A stretch of 64,000 bases of DNA. Source: Streptomyces polyasparticus (lineage in GTDB: Bacteria; Actinomycetota; Actinomycetes; Streptomycetales; Streptomycetaceae). Location of the stretch: the NCBI RefSeq assembly GCF_014493765.1, contig NZ_JACTVJ010000010.1:248001-312000 (forward strand). The letters are read 5' to 3'. Positions 25,677 through 34,226 of the stretch are shown piece by piece. The number at the start of each line of letters is the position of its first letter. Within the stretch, counting starts at the first letter, position 1. A program made the translations under genes and the position numbers. The notes beneath the pieces were generated by a model that was not told where the DNA came from, did not search any database, and saw only the letters and a program-made list of their open reading frames with translations.

Positions 25677-27227
25677 ATGTCCCAAGCACCCAACGGTTTC
25701 TGGGCGCAGGCGACGGCCGACCCCGAGCGCGTCATGCTCATCGCCCCCGACGGCGAGGAGTGGTCCGCGGGGCGCCTGCACGCCGCCGTCAACCAGCTCG
25801 TGCACGGGCTGCGCGCCGCGGGCCTGGAGCGCGGCGACGCGTTCGCCGTCGTGCTGCCCAACGGGGTGGAGTTCTTCACCGCGTATCTCGCCGCGTCCCA
25901 GGCCGGGTTCTATCTCGTACCGGTCAATCACCACCTGGTCGGCCCGGAGATCGCCTGGATCGTGTCCGACTCGGGTGCCAAGGTGCTCATCGCGCACGAG
26001 CGCTTCGCCGAGGCCGCCGTCAACGCGGCCGACGAGGCGAAGCTCCCGGCCGAACAGCGGTTCGCGGTCGGCACGGTCGAGGGATTCCGTCCGTACGCCC
26101 AACTCCTGGACGGACAGCCCGAGTCGGCGCCCGAGGACCGCACCCAGGGCTGGGTGATGAACTACACCTCCGGTACGACGGGCCGTCCGCGCGGCATCCG
26201 CCGGCCACTGTCCGGGAAGCTGCCCGAGGAGACGTATCTCGGCGGGTTCCTCGGCATCTTCGGCATCAAGCCGTTCGACGACAACGTGCACCTCGTGTGC
26301 TCGCCGCTCTACCACACGGCCGTGCTGCAGTTCGCGGGTGCATCGCTGCACATCGGACATCCGCTGGTCCTCATGGACAAGTGGACGCCCGAGGAGATGC
26401 TGCGCCTGATCGACACCTACAAGTGCACGCACACGCACATGGTGCCGACCCAGTTCCACCGGCTGCTCGCGCTGCCCGAGGCCACGAAGTCCTCGTACGA
26501 CGTGTCGTCCATGCGGCACGCGATCCACGGCGCCGCACCCTGCCCGGATCACGTGAAGCGGGCGATGATCGAATGGTGGGGCACCTGCGTCGAGGAGTAC
26601 TACGCGGCCAGTGAGGGCGGCGGCGCGTTTGCGACCGCGGAGGACTGGCTGAAGAAGCCGGGCACGGTCGGCAAGGCCTGGCCGATCAGTGAGCTGGCCA
26701 TCTTCGACGACGACGGAAACCGGCTGCCGCCCGGTGAACTGGGCACGGTCTACATGCAGATGAAGACCGGCGGATTCTCGTACCACAAGGACGAGGAGAA
26801 GACGAAGAAGAACCGCATCGGCGACTTCTTCACCGTCGGCGACCTCGGCATGCTCGACGAGGACGGCTATCTCTATCTGCGCGACCGCAAGATCGACATG
26901 ATCATCTCGGGCGGCGTGAACATCTACCCGGCCGAGATCGAGTCCGCGCTGCTCACCCACCCGGCCGTCGCGGACGCCGCGGCCTTCGGCATCCCGCATG
27001 CCGACTGGGGCGAGGAGGTCAAGGCGGTCATCGAGCCGGCCGAGGGCTACACGGCCGGCGACGCCCTCGCCACGGAGATCCTCGCGCACTGCGAGCGGCA
27101 GCTGGCCGGATACAAGCGGCCCAAGAGCGTGGACTTCATCGAGACCATGCCGCGCGACCCCAACGGCAAGCTGTACAAGCGGCGGCTGCGCGAGCCCTAC
27201 TGGGAGGGGCACGAGCGGCCCATGTGA
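25677..27227 (+). CDS. AMP-forming acyl-CoA synthetase (FadD family)
   Basis: A 516-residue ANL-superfamily ligase. MNYTSGTTGRPRGI is the P-loop, GDLGMLDEDGYLYLRDR the hinge region, and PNGKLYKRRLR holds the C-terminal catalytic Lys. It activates a carboxylic acid to the CoA thioester; the substrate is unknown. The start at 25677 has AGGAGGA upstream. It follows the nitronate monooxygenase by 48 bases in the same direction and ends before a strong hairpin (27234-27260), so the two genes form an operon. Confidence 0.9.
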   Translation: MSQAPNGFWAQATADPERVMLIAPDGEEWSAGRLHAAVNQLVHGLRAAGLERGDAFAVVLPNGVEFFTAYLAASQAGFYLVPVNHHLVGPEIAWIVSDSGAKVLIAHERFAEAAVNAADEAKLPAEQRFAVGTVEGFRPYAQLLDGQPESAPEDRTQGWVMNYTSGTTGRPRGIRRPLSGKLPEETYLGGFLGIFGIKPFDDNVHLVCSPLYHTAVLQFAGASLHIGHPLVLMDKWTPEEMLRLIDTYKCTHTHMVPTQFHRLLALPEATKSSYDVSSMRHAIHGAAPCPDHVKRAMIEWWGTCVEEYYAASEGGGAFATAEDWLKKPGTVGKAWPISELAIFDDDGNRLPPGELGTVYMQMKTGGFSYHKDEEKTKKNRIGDFFTVGDLGMLDEDGYLYLRDRKIDMIISGGVNIYPAEIESALLTHPAVADAAAFGIPHADWGEEVKAVIEPAEGYTAGDALATEILAHCERQLAGYKRPKSVDFIETMPRDPNGKLYKRRLREPYWEGHERPM

Positions 27228-27233
27228 TCCCAC

Positions 27234-27260
27234 GGCCCGCTTCCCCCGGGGAAGCGGGCC
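27234..27260 (+). terminator. Hairpin terminator after the acyl-CoA synthetase
   Basis: Perfect 13-bp arms, GGCCCGCTTCCCC and GGGGAAGCGGGCC, almost touch at one central base, so the real loop is 3-5 bases. No U-tract follows, as is usual in Streptomyces. It separates the nitronate monooxygenase/ligase unit from the antiporter gene starting at 27287. Confidence 0.75.
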
Positions 27261-27286
27261 GCACCGACAGCTGTCAGCGTTGGATC

Positions 27287-28390
27287 ATGGCAGCTGCGAA
27301 AACGGGCACCTTCACGACCGTCGGGACGACCGCCGTCCCGCTGATCGCCCTCGTGGTCCTGGCCTTCACCTGGGGCCGCGACCTGCCCGGCCCCATGGTG
27401 GCGCTGGTCGCCCTCTGTCTGGCGGCCGCGGTGCTCGCCGCCGTCCACCATGCCGAGGTCGTGGCGCACAAGGTCGGCGAGCCCTTCGGCTCCCTGGTGC
27501 TCGCGGTCGCCGTGACCCTGATCGAGGTGGCGCTGATCGTCACCCTGATGGCCGACGGCGGACCGAAAGCGTCCTCGCTCGCCCGGGACACCGTGTTCGC
27601 CGCGGTCATGATCACCTGCAACGGCATCGTCGGCCTGACCCTCCTGGTCGGGGCCTGGCGCAACGGCGTGGCCGCCTTCAACACGGACGGCACCGTCGCG
27701 GCGCTCTCCACCGTGGCGACCCTCGCCACCCTCAGCCTCGTGCTGCCGACCTTCACGCACGGCGCCCAGGGCCCGCAGTTCACCAGCGCGCAGCTGGCCT
27801 TCGCCGCGATCGTCTCCATCGGGCTCTATCTGCTGTTCGTGGCCATGCAGACGATCCGCCACCGCGACTACTTCCTGCCCGTCACCCGCGACGGCGAAGT
27901 GCTCGACGAGGAGGCGCACGCCCACCCGCCGACCGGCCGCGAGACCCTGATCAGCGTCGTGCTGCTCCTCGTCTCGCTGATCGCGGTGGTCGGCAACTCC
28001 AAGGGCATCTCGCCCACGATCGAGTCCGTGATCGACGACGCCGGCCTGCCGCAGTCGGCCGTCGGTGTCGTGATCGCGCTGCTCGTCCTGCTGCCGGAGA
28101 CCCTCGCGGCCTACCGCTCGGCGCGCCGCGACCGGGTGCAGATCAGCCTCAACCTGGCGCACGGCTCGGCGATCGCGAGCATCGGTCTGACGATCCCCGC
28201 GATCGCCGTCGCCTCGATCTGGCTGGACGGGCCGCTGCACCTCGGCCTCGGCGCCACCCATATGGTGCTGCTCGCCCTGACGATGGTGGTGAGCGCCCTG
28301 ACCGTGGTTCCGGGCAGGGCGACTCTCCTCCAGGGCGGGGTGCATCTGGTGGTGTTCGCGTCGTTCGTGTTCCTGGCGATCAGCCCCTAG
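27287..28390 (+). CDS. Calcium/proton antiporter (ChaA/CaCA type)
   Basis: A 367-residue membrane protein with about 11 helices. The two inverted CaCA repeats show their acidic ion-binding motifs: GEPFGSLVLAVAVTLIEVALI in the first half and LLVLLPETLAAYRSARRDRVQISLNLAHGSAIASIGLTIP in the second. Predicted to exchange cytosolic Ca2+ or monovalent cations for protons. The start at 27287 was chosen because an upstream in-frame leader reads through the terminator. Its stop codon directly abuts the convergent amylase stop. Confidence 0.85.
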   Translation: MAAAKTGTFTTVGTTAVPLIALVVLAFTWGRDLPGPMVALVALCLAAAVLAAVHHAEVVAHKVGEPFGSLVLAVAVTLIEVALIVTLMADGGPKASSLARDTVFAAVMITCNGIVGLTLLVGAWRNGVAAFNTDGTVAALSTVATLATLSLVLPTFTHGAQGPQFTSAQLAFAAIVSIGLYLLFVAMQTIRHRDYFLPVTRDGEVLDEEAHAHPPTGRETLISVVLLLVSLIAVVGNSKGISPTIESVIDDAGLPQSAVGVVIALLVLLPETLAAYRSARRDRVQISLNLAHGSAIASIGLTIPAIAVASIWLDGPLHLGLGATHMVLLALTMVVSALTVVPGRATLLQGGVHLVVFASFVFLAISP

Positions 28391-31390
28391 TTACTTGAGG
28401 TAGAGACCGTCACCGCCGATCTTCCCGGGACCGTTCAGCACGTACACCCGCAGGTTGCCCTTGCCTGGTGCGGTTACGGACAGCGTCCCGTTCGAGACCG
28501 CCTTGATGTCTCCGGTGACGGCATCGGTGTACGTCCCGTTCGGGATGCCGGTGTACGTGGCCGCGCCCGAGACCGTGACCAGCGCGAAGCTGTCCGTGCT
28601 CCCGCTGGTGTAACGCCGCTTGAACGCCATCTGCCCGCTGATGCCCTCCGTCGAGTACTGGCCCATCTGCAGCGCGGGCACGGCCCGGCGGATCTGGTTC
28701 AGCCGCTGCAGATGCTTGACCAGCGGCTGGTCGAGCGTCGTGGCGACCGTGCCGCTCGACGAGGCGACCTTCCCGAAGTCGCTCGCGGTGACCGACCCGG
28801 CGAGATGGTCGCCGAAGTACGCGCGGCCCGTCGTGGCGAGCGGGCAGCTCGGACCGCAGTCGATCTTCTTGCCCTTCTGGAACTCGATCTCCGAGCCGTA
28901 GTACAGCGTCGGAATGCCGCGGAAGGTCCACATCAACGACATGTTCTCGGCCCAGGCGTCGGTGCCGCCCGCATAGCGCTCGCTGCTCTTGTTCGGCCCG
29001 TAGTCATGGCTGTCCACGTAGACGACGTTGTACGTGGCGTCGTTGACGGAGTCGTCGGAGTCCTTGCCGTTGCCGAAGGCATTCGGCGCATCACCGAAGT
29101 TCATGTGCATCCGCATGTCGATGATGTGCATCCCGGAGAACTTGCTGTGGTCCGGGGCGTGGTAGCTGTTGCCGTTCAGGAAGGCGTTGGTGGAGGTCGG
29201 CTGATTGCCGGTGCCCAACTGCTGCTCGTAGTCGTACATCTCCAGGGCGGCCGCGGCATCGTCGGCGGCGTACTCCTTGCGCTCCTTCCAGGTGTAGAAC
29301 TGCGCGGAGTGGTTCACGGACCCGCGGTTCCACTTGTCGTTGACGAAGGCCGCGACCTCGCCGAAGACGAAGAAGTTCCTGGCCTTCTCGGCACCGAACC
29401 GCTGCGTGACCCGCTCGTTGATGGCGGGCAGGAAGCGGCGGTTCCAGGTGGTGCGCGGGATGTGCACGGCCGTGTCCACGCGGAAGCCGTCCACGCCCAT
29501 GTCGATGTACTTGCTGTACGCGCCGATGAGATGGTTCTGGACGGCGGTGTTCTCGGTGTTGAAGTCGGCGAGGTCCTCGTGCAGCCAGCACGAGCGGGAG
29601 TCCTCGCCCTCCCAGTTGCCGATCCAGCACTGGTGGTAGAGCGCCTTGGGGAACATGCCCGAAGTGGGGCTCGGCCACTGGCAGTTGTAGAGTGTGTAGC
29701 CCTCCGGGCTCTTGCCGCCGGTGGGCTTGCCCCAGTTGAGGCAGGTGTTCCCGGACGGCTCGGCGGTCGACCACAGGTCGCCGTTGTAGTACGACTTCCC
29801 CGACTTGGGCTCGACCGTCAGGCCGTCGTACTCGAAGCCCTCGTTCTTCTCGTCGTAGTACCAGCTCCACTGCGCGTCGCGCACGCCGTACACCTTCGGC
29901 GTGGCCAGGCCCTTGGCGCCCCAGCGGGAGCTGTGGTTGTAGACCACGTCCTGGTAGATCTTCATGCCCTTGGCGTGCGCGGCGTTGATCAGGTCCTGGT
30001 ACGAGGCGCCGGCGGACTCCAGGCGCGGGTCGACCTTGTAGAAGTCGTACCCGTGGTACCCGTGGTAGTCGTAGTCCGAGCGGTTGAGGACGACCGGGGT
30101 GACCCAGACCGCGGAGAAGCCGAGCGCCTTGATGTAGTCGAGCTTGGCGACCAGGCCCTTGAAGTCCCCCCGGAACATCGGGTCGTCGTTGGCCGCGTTC
30201 CCGGACTTCACATGCTGGCTGCCGCCGCGGTTGTTGGTCGGGTCACCGTCGTTGAATCGGGCCGTGAGGACGAAGTAGATCGGGTCCTTGCGCGGATCGG
30301 TGCCCAGCGGGGCGCCGGGGTCCGGCTCGGGCGCCGCCTCGCCGGTGGTCGCCTTCGCCTCGTCGGAGGCGGGGGACACGTTTCCGGCCGCGTCCACGGC
30401 CTTCACCGTATACGTGTAGACGGTCTTCGCCTCGAGTCCCGTGTCCGAGAGGACAGTTGAGCCGACATCGGTGACGACCGTGCCCTTCGTGCCTCCGGTG
30501 CGGGTGACCTGGTACTTGGTCACGGCCGTGTCGTCGGTCGCGGCCTCCCAGGTGAGCACGACGGAGGTGTGGGTGGCGCTCGCGGTGACCTTGGTGGGTG
30601 CCGTCGGAGCCTGGGTGTCCGGCTCCTGTGCGGCGCAGGGGTCCTTGGCGTCCTTGGTGACCGCACCGGACTTCACTGTGGTGATTCCGGCTGCGAGTGC
30701 GTAGTTGGCGCCGTTGTTGTTGTCCCAGATGCCGTTGCCGTTGTTGAACGTGGCCTGCCATGTCGTGGCCGTGCCGAGGTCCACGGTCTTCTTCCACCAG
30801 CCGGTGCAGGCGGCTGCCATCCCGATGCCCGGGGCTGTCGTCCAGGATCCGCCGGTGGGGGCGTAGTGCAGGTTGGCGGTGGTCCAGCCGGAGGTCGCGG
30901 TGGAGTAGTAGACGGTGGCCTCGTTGCCGGGCTCGACCGGATCGGTGCCGGCGCACGGGTCGCTGTGGGCCACGACGCCGTCCTTGACGGTGATCACACC
31001 CGTGCCGAGCGCGTAATTGGCGCCGCCGTTGTTGTCCCAGGTGCCGCTGCCGTTGTTGAACGTGGCGGCCAGGCCCGTGGCCGAGCCCAGGTCCACGGTC
31101 TTCTTCACCCAGTCCGTGCACGCCGCCTCCATCCGCGTACCGGGCACGGCCGTCCAGGAGCCGCCGTCCGGCGCGTAGTGGAGATAGGCGGAGGTCCAGT
31201 TCTTGGTCTTCGTGTAGTAGAAGACGGTCGCCGTGTTCGCGCCGGCCGCCGTAGCCTCCGGGGGCGCTCCGGCGGCAGGGGTGCCGGAGAGCAGGGTCAG
31301 AAGTCCGGCCGTAGCCGTGAACGACGCGAGCAGACGGCGCGGCAGACGGGGTGGCCGACGTCGCGGCAGGCAGAAGGGTCTTTGTCTCAT
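28391..31390 (-). CDS. Secreted alpha-amylase with two CBM25-like modules and FN3
   Basis: A 999-residue extracellular enzyme: Arg-rich signal peptide (about 1-48), two homologous starch-binding modules (about 53-140 and 155-245, sharing HYAPxGGSWT, FNNGxGxWDNN and ANYALG), an FN3 linker (about 258-350), then a GH13 barrel. Catalytic residues are Asp639 (GFRVDT), Glu678 (FGEVA) and Asp796 (DSHD). A C-terminal beta domain ends the chain. It hydrolyses internal alpha-1,4 links of starch. The start at 31390 has GGAG upstream, and a MalR-like palindrome (31461-31476) sits in the promoter region. Monocistronic. Confidence 0.94.
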   Translation of the reverse strand: MRQRPFCLPRRRPPRLPRRLLASFTATAGLLTLLSGTPAAGAPPEATAAGANTATVFYYTKTKNWTSAYLHYAPDGGSWTAVPGTRMEAACTDWVKKTVDLGSATGLAATFNNGSGTWDNNGGANYALGTGVITVKDGVVAHSDPCAGTDPVEPGNEATVYYSTATSGWTTANLHYAPTGGSWTTAPGIGMAAACTGWWKKTVDLGTATTWQATFNNGNGIWDNNNGANYALAAGITTVKSGAVTKDAKDPCAAQEPDTQAPTAPTKVTASATHTSVVLTWEAATDDTAVTKYQVTRTGGTKGTVVTDVGSTVLSDTGLEAKTVYTYTVKAVDAAGNVSPASDEAKATTGEAAPEPDPGAPLGTDPRKDPIYFVLTARFNDGDPTNNRGGSQHVKSGNAANDDPMFRGDFKGLVAKLDYIKALGFSAVWVTPVVLNRSDYDYHGYHGYDFYKVDPRLESAGASYQDLINAAHAKGMKIYQDVVYNHSSRWGAKGLATPKVYGVRDAQWSWYYDEKNEGFEYDGLTVEPKSGKSYYNGDLWSTAEPSGNTCLNWGKPTGGKSPEGYTLYNCQWPSPTSGMFPKALYHQCWIGNWEGEDSRSCWLHEDLADFNTENTAVQNHLIGAYSKYIDMGVDGFRVDTAVHIPRTTWNRRFLPAINERVTQRFGAEKARNFFVFGEVAAFVNDKWNRGSVNHSAQFYTWKERKEYAADDAAAALEMYDYEQQLGTGNQPTSTNAFLNGNSYHAPDHSKFSGMHIIDMRMHMNFGDAPNAFGNGKDSDDSVNDATYNVVYVDSHDYGPNKSSERYAGGTDAWAENMSLMWTFRGIPTLYYGSEIEFQKGKKIDCGPSCPLATTGRAYFGDHLAGSVTASDFGKVASSSGTVATTLDQPLVKHLQRLNQIRRAVPALQMGQYSTEGISGQMAFKRRYTSGSTDSFALVTVSGAATYTGIPNGTYTDAVTGDIKAVSNGTLSVTAPGKGNLRVYVLNGPGKIGGDGLYLK

Positions 31391-31437
31391 GGGCGTCGCT
31401 CCGATGCGGGCTGCCGGGTGGGGAGTTCGGTGCGCGG

Positions 31438-31476
31438 CTGCAAGGACAACCGGAAAATTCCTGCAAGTTATTGCAG
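31438..31476 (-). promoter_or_regulatory. Maltose-regulator-type operator of the amylase gene
   Basis: CTGCAA-GTTA-TTGCAG (31461-31476) is a perfect 6-bp-arm palindrome in an A/T-rich stretch, with an extra half-site CTGCAAG at 31438-31444. CTTGCAG-type repeats are known operators for LacI-family MalR/Reg1 in Streptomyces amylase promoters. It lies about 48-86 bases upstream of the start. Confidence 0.65.
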
Positions 31477-31570
31477 CGCGGAAGTTACAGGTACACGACA
31501 GGCGCGTAAAGAGCTCGCGCAGCGCCGAGTCGAGCCCGGATCGCCCCGGTGGCTGTGGAGTGCCCGGAAA

Positions 31571-31610
31571 CGGTGAAGGCCCGAGGGGCGAACCCCTCGG
31601 GCCTTCACCG
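31571..31610 (-). terminator. 18-bp perfect stem terminator of the acylase gene
   Basis: Arms 31571-31588 and 31593-31610 are perfectly complementary over 18 bases around a four-base loop that reads TTCG in the acylase direction. It begins 12 bases after the acylase stop. No T-tract. The strong symmetric stem should also stop antisense transcription from the amylase promoter side. Confidence 0.88.
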
Positions 31611-31621
31611 TGCGCGGCAGG

Positions 31622-34036
31622 TCAGCGGCGCTCCTTGACCTTCACCACCTTCAGGGCGGGCGACCGCATGATGTCCTTCTCGCAGAAGCGCGAGGTCACC
31701 CACTTCTCCTGGGCGAACAGCCGCGTCTGGTCGCTGAAGTGCGGCGAGTGCGGGTTCTGCGACTGCGAGTACGTCAGGAGAGTGCGCGCCACCGGGCAGC
31801 GCGAGCCGTCCCAGCCCACCGCCTGGATATGGCTGGAGCCCGTGCTCACCTCGGTGTAGCCGGCGGCGGGGTTCCAGATCGGTTCGATCTTGTTCCATAC
31901 CCCCAGGGACTCGGTGCCGCCCGGCACCTGGATGCGCTTGCCGTCCCGCACCACGTACTGGTGCTCGCCCAGGCGGGCGTCCAGGGCGATACCGGCCGTC
32001 GTCAGCTGGGTGACGGCATCGGCCAGCGCGCGGGCGAAGGCGGGAGAGGCGGTGTTCAGGGTGTGCGGGGTGCGCACCGGGTCAGCCGGATCGAACGGTG
32101 CCGTCCACACGCCCTGCGGCCCGAGCGCGGAGCGCATGCCGCGCCAGAACCGGTCGTAGAGCAGTGCGCCCCGGCTGTCCGCGTCCATGGTCCGGTCCCA
32201 GTTCTTCAAGACCGTGCACGCCCGGGTCACGTCTACGGCCTTGCCGTCGCTGCCGGTTGCCATGCCTCCCGGCAGCTGGGCGCAGGCCTCGGCCGCCCGG
32301 GCCGCGCCCAAGGTTCCGGCGGGTGCCCGGTTGGCGAACTGCTGCGCCTGCAGATCCGCGACCGTCAGCTTGCCGCGCTCGGCCATCGCGGCCACGTCCT
32401 CGATCGCCCCGCGGGTACGCATCGAGCGGGGCGTGTCGATGTTGCCGAAGACCCGCTCGTAGCCGCGCAGCGGCCGGTCGGCATTGGCCAGCCAGGCGCT
32501 GTCGTTGGAGTTCTCCGCGTACGGCGCGTCCACCAGGGTCGGCATCCGCGACGGGCCGAGGATCCCCGGCTGCAGCGCGTCCTGGTCGCGGCCGAGACCG
32601 CAGTCCGAACGCGAACCGTCGAGCACCGCGAGGCCGGCCGTCGGATAGGTGACCTTGCCGAGCAGCGTCGAGCAGCGCGCGGCGATGTCGTCGGTGATCC
32701 GCGGCAGGACCTGCGACTGCGTGTACAGCGAGTGCCCGCGCGAATCGGCGGCGATGGTGTTCACCCACGGCAGGCCCTGCGTGCCGCGCAGCACTTCCTG
32801 GATGCCCTGCACGCTGCGTGCCCGCGCGAAGCCGAGTGCGGTGTCGGAGGCGCGCAGATTCGCCGAGTTGGGGTCGTTCAGGGCGTACGCGGTGGTGGTC
32901 GTCCACGGCAGTGGCAGCTCGGCGCCGAGCGAGGTCACCACCGGTCCGTACTCCGTCCACCACTGGTCACGGGTGACGGGCGCGCCGCCCTTCACGTCGA
33001 CGGTGACCGTCCGCTTGGTCATCTTGCGCGGCTTTCCGTCGACCAGATACGTCGTCGGATCGGCCGGGTCCAGGGTCAGCTGGTGCAGGTTCATCGGGAC
33101 GCCGGTGGCCACGGTGTGACTCCAGGCGACATACGGCGTGAAGCCGATGGACGGGGTGACCGCACCGATCAGCGAACCGCCCGAGACGTTGAGCTCGCCG
33201 GGGATGGTCTGCTGCACCTGCCAGAAGCGGCGGCCGCCCTGCCAGGGGTAGTGCGGGTTGCCGAGCAGCAGGCCCCGGCCGTTGGCCGTCGTGCTGCCGT
33301 GGAAGGCGACGGCGTTGGAGCCCATCGCGGCGTCGTCCGTGGCGAACAGCTCGCGGGCGGCCTCGGCCTTCGCCTCGGCGGAGGTGTCCTCGGCCTTCTG
33401 CCCGGTCGCGGCCGGCGGCCGTGCACTGGTGATCGCGTCCGCCGCGCGGCCCTGGCCGCCGAGCACGGAGAGCGCGAACGCGAGCCGGGACATGTCGAGT
33501 TCGCTGACCGGGCGCACCCAGTCGGCGCCCTTGCATGCCGGGTCCGTGATGCGGTTCTGCCGCAGCCAGGCGTTGTAGCCCGCCGCGAATCCCTTGACCA
33601 GCTTCTTCTGCTCGGGACGGTTGCCCAGCGGCGGCGGGAGCTCGGCGAGCTTCTCCACCGTGCCCGCTTCCCTGATCCCGCGGAAGAACAGGTCGCTGGA
33701 CGCGTTCGTCGAGGCCGAGGAGAGCGAGCCGTCGGGCTTTCTGTCCTCGCCGAAGTACTTGGATCGCTCGCCGCGCAGCGTGACGAAACCCTCCGCGAGG
33801 ACACAGACGTTGTCCTGGGCCTGCGCCCAGCCGGTGCCGAAGCCCAGGTTCGTGTAGTCCTTCGCGAGGATGTGCGGAATCCCGTACTCGGTGTAGCGGA
33901 TGGTGGCCGAAAGGCCGCCGTGCGACGGGTGCCGTTCGCCGCGGACATGGTCGGCCGCCGGCGCGGGCGCCGCGGTGGCGGCCGCGGTGAACAGCGCGGT
34001 GGTGAGCAGTACCAGGCGTCTCGCGCGCTGGCGCAT
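31622..34036 (-). CDS. Secreted penicillin-acylase-family Ntn hydrolase
   Basis: An 804-residue precursor with a signal peptide (about 1-28). Self-cleavage is expected at Gly239|Ser240 (MGSNAVAFHG), leaving Ser240 as the beta-chain N-terminal nucleophile. GNPHYPW follows, as in aculeacin/cyclic-lipopeptide acylases and AHL acylases (PvdQ/QuiP type). The Asn oxyanion region ENSNDS also fits. It would cleave amide-linked acyl chains outside the cell. The start at 34036 has GGGAGGA upstream; the frame extends further with unrelated sequence. A strong terminator follows. The physiological substrate is unknown. Confidence 0.9.
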   Translation of the reverse strand: MRQRARRLVLLTTALFTAAATAAPAPAADHVRGERHPSHGGLSATIRYTEYGIPHILAKDYTNLGFGTGWAQAQDNVCVLAEGFVTLRGERSKYFGEDRKPDGSLSSASTNASSDLFFRGIREAGTVEKLAELPPPLGNRPEQKKLVKGFAAGYNAWLRQNRITDPACKGADWVRPVSELDMSRLAFALSVLGGQGRAADAITSARPPAATGQKAEDTSAEAKAEAARELFATDDAAMGSNAVAFHGSTTANGRGLLLGNPHYPWQGGRRFWQVQQTIPGELNVSGGSLIGAVTPSIGFTPYVAWSHTVATGVPMNLHQLTLDPADPTTYLVDGKPRKMTKRTVTVDVKGGAPVTRDQWWTEYGPVVTSLGAELPLPWTTTTAYALNDPNSANLRASDTALGFARARSVQGIQEVLRGTQGLPWVNTIAADSRGHSLYTQSQVLPRITDDIAARCSTLLGKVTYPTAGLAVLDGSRSDCGLGRDQDALQPGILGPSRMPTLVDAPYAENSNDSAWLANADRPLRGYERVFGNIDTPRSMRTRGAIEDVAAMAERGKLTVADLQAQQFANRAPAGTLGAARAAEACAQLPGGMATGSDGKAVDVTRACTVLKNWDRTMDADSRGALLYDRFWRGMRSALGPQGVWTAPFDPADPVRTPHTLNTASPAFARALADAVTQLTTAGIALDARLGEHQYVVRDGKRIQVPGGTESLGVWNKIEPIWNPAAGYTEVSTGSSHIQAVGWDGSRCPVARTLLTYSQSQNPHSPHFSDQTRLFAQEKWVTSRFCEKDIMRSPALKVVKVKERR

Positions 34037-34226
34037 GGGTCCTCCCAACGGATGTGCGGGCAGGGGCAGTTGAGCGTACCCACCGGTCGGTCTTCTGTCG
34101 TCGTCCGTGCAGAGGGGTTGTGCCGTGCCACAGGGCGGCTGTGCGGGCACACAGGCCTTGAGCTGCGCCCGTGGCCCGGAACGCGGCTCTTGACCTTCGT
34201 CCACGCTCCGGCACAGGATCACGGGC

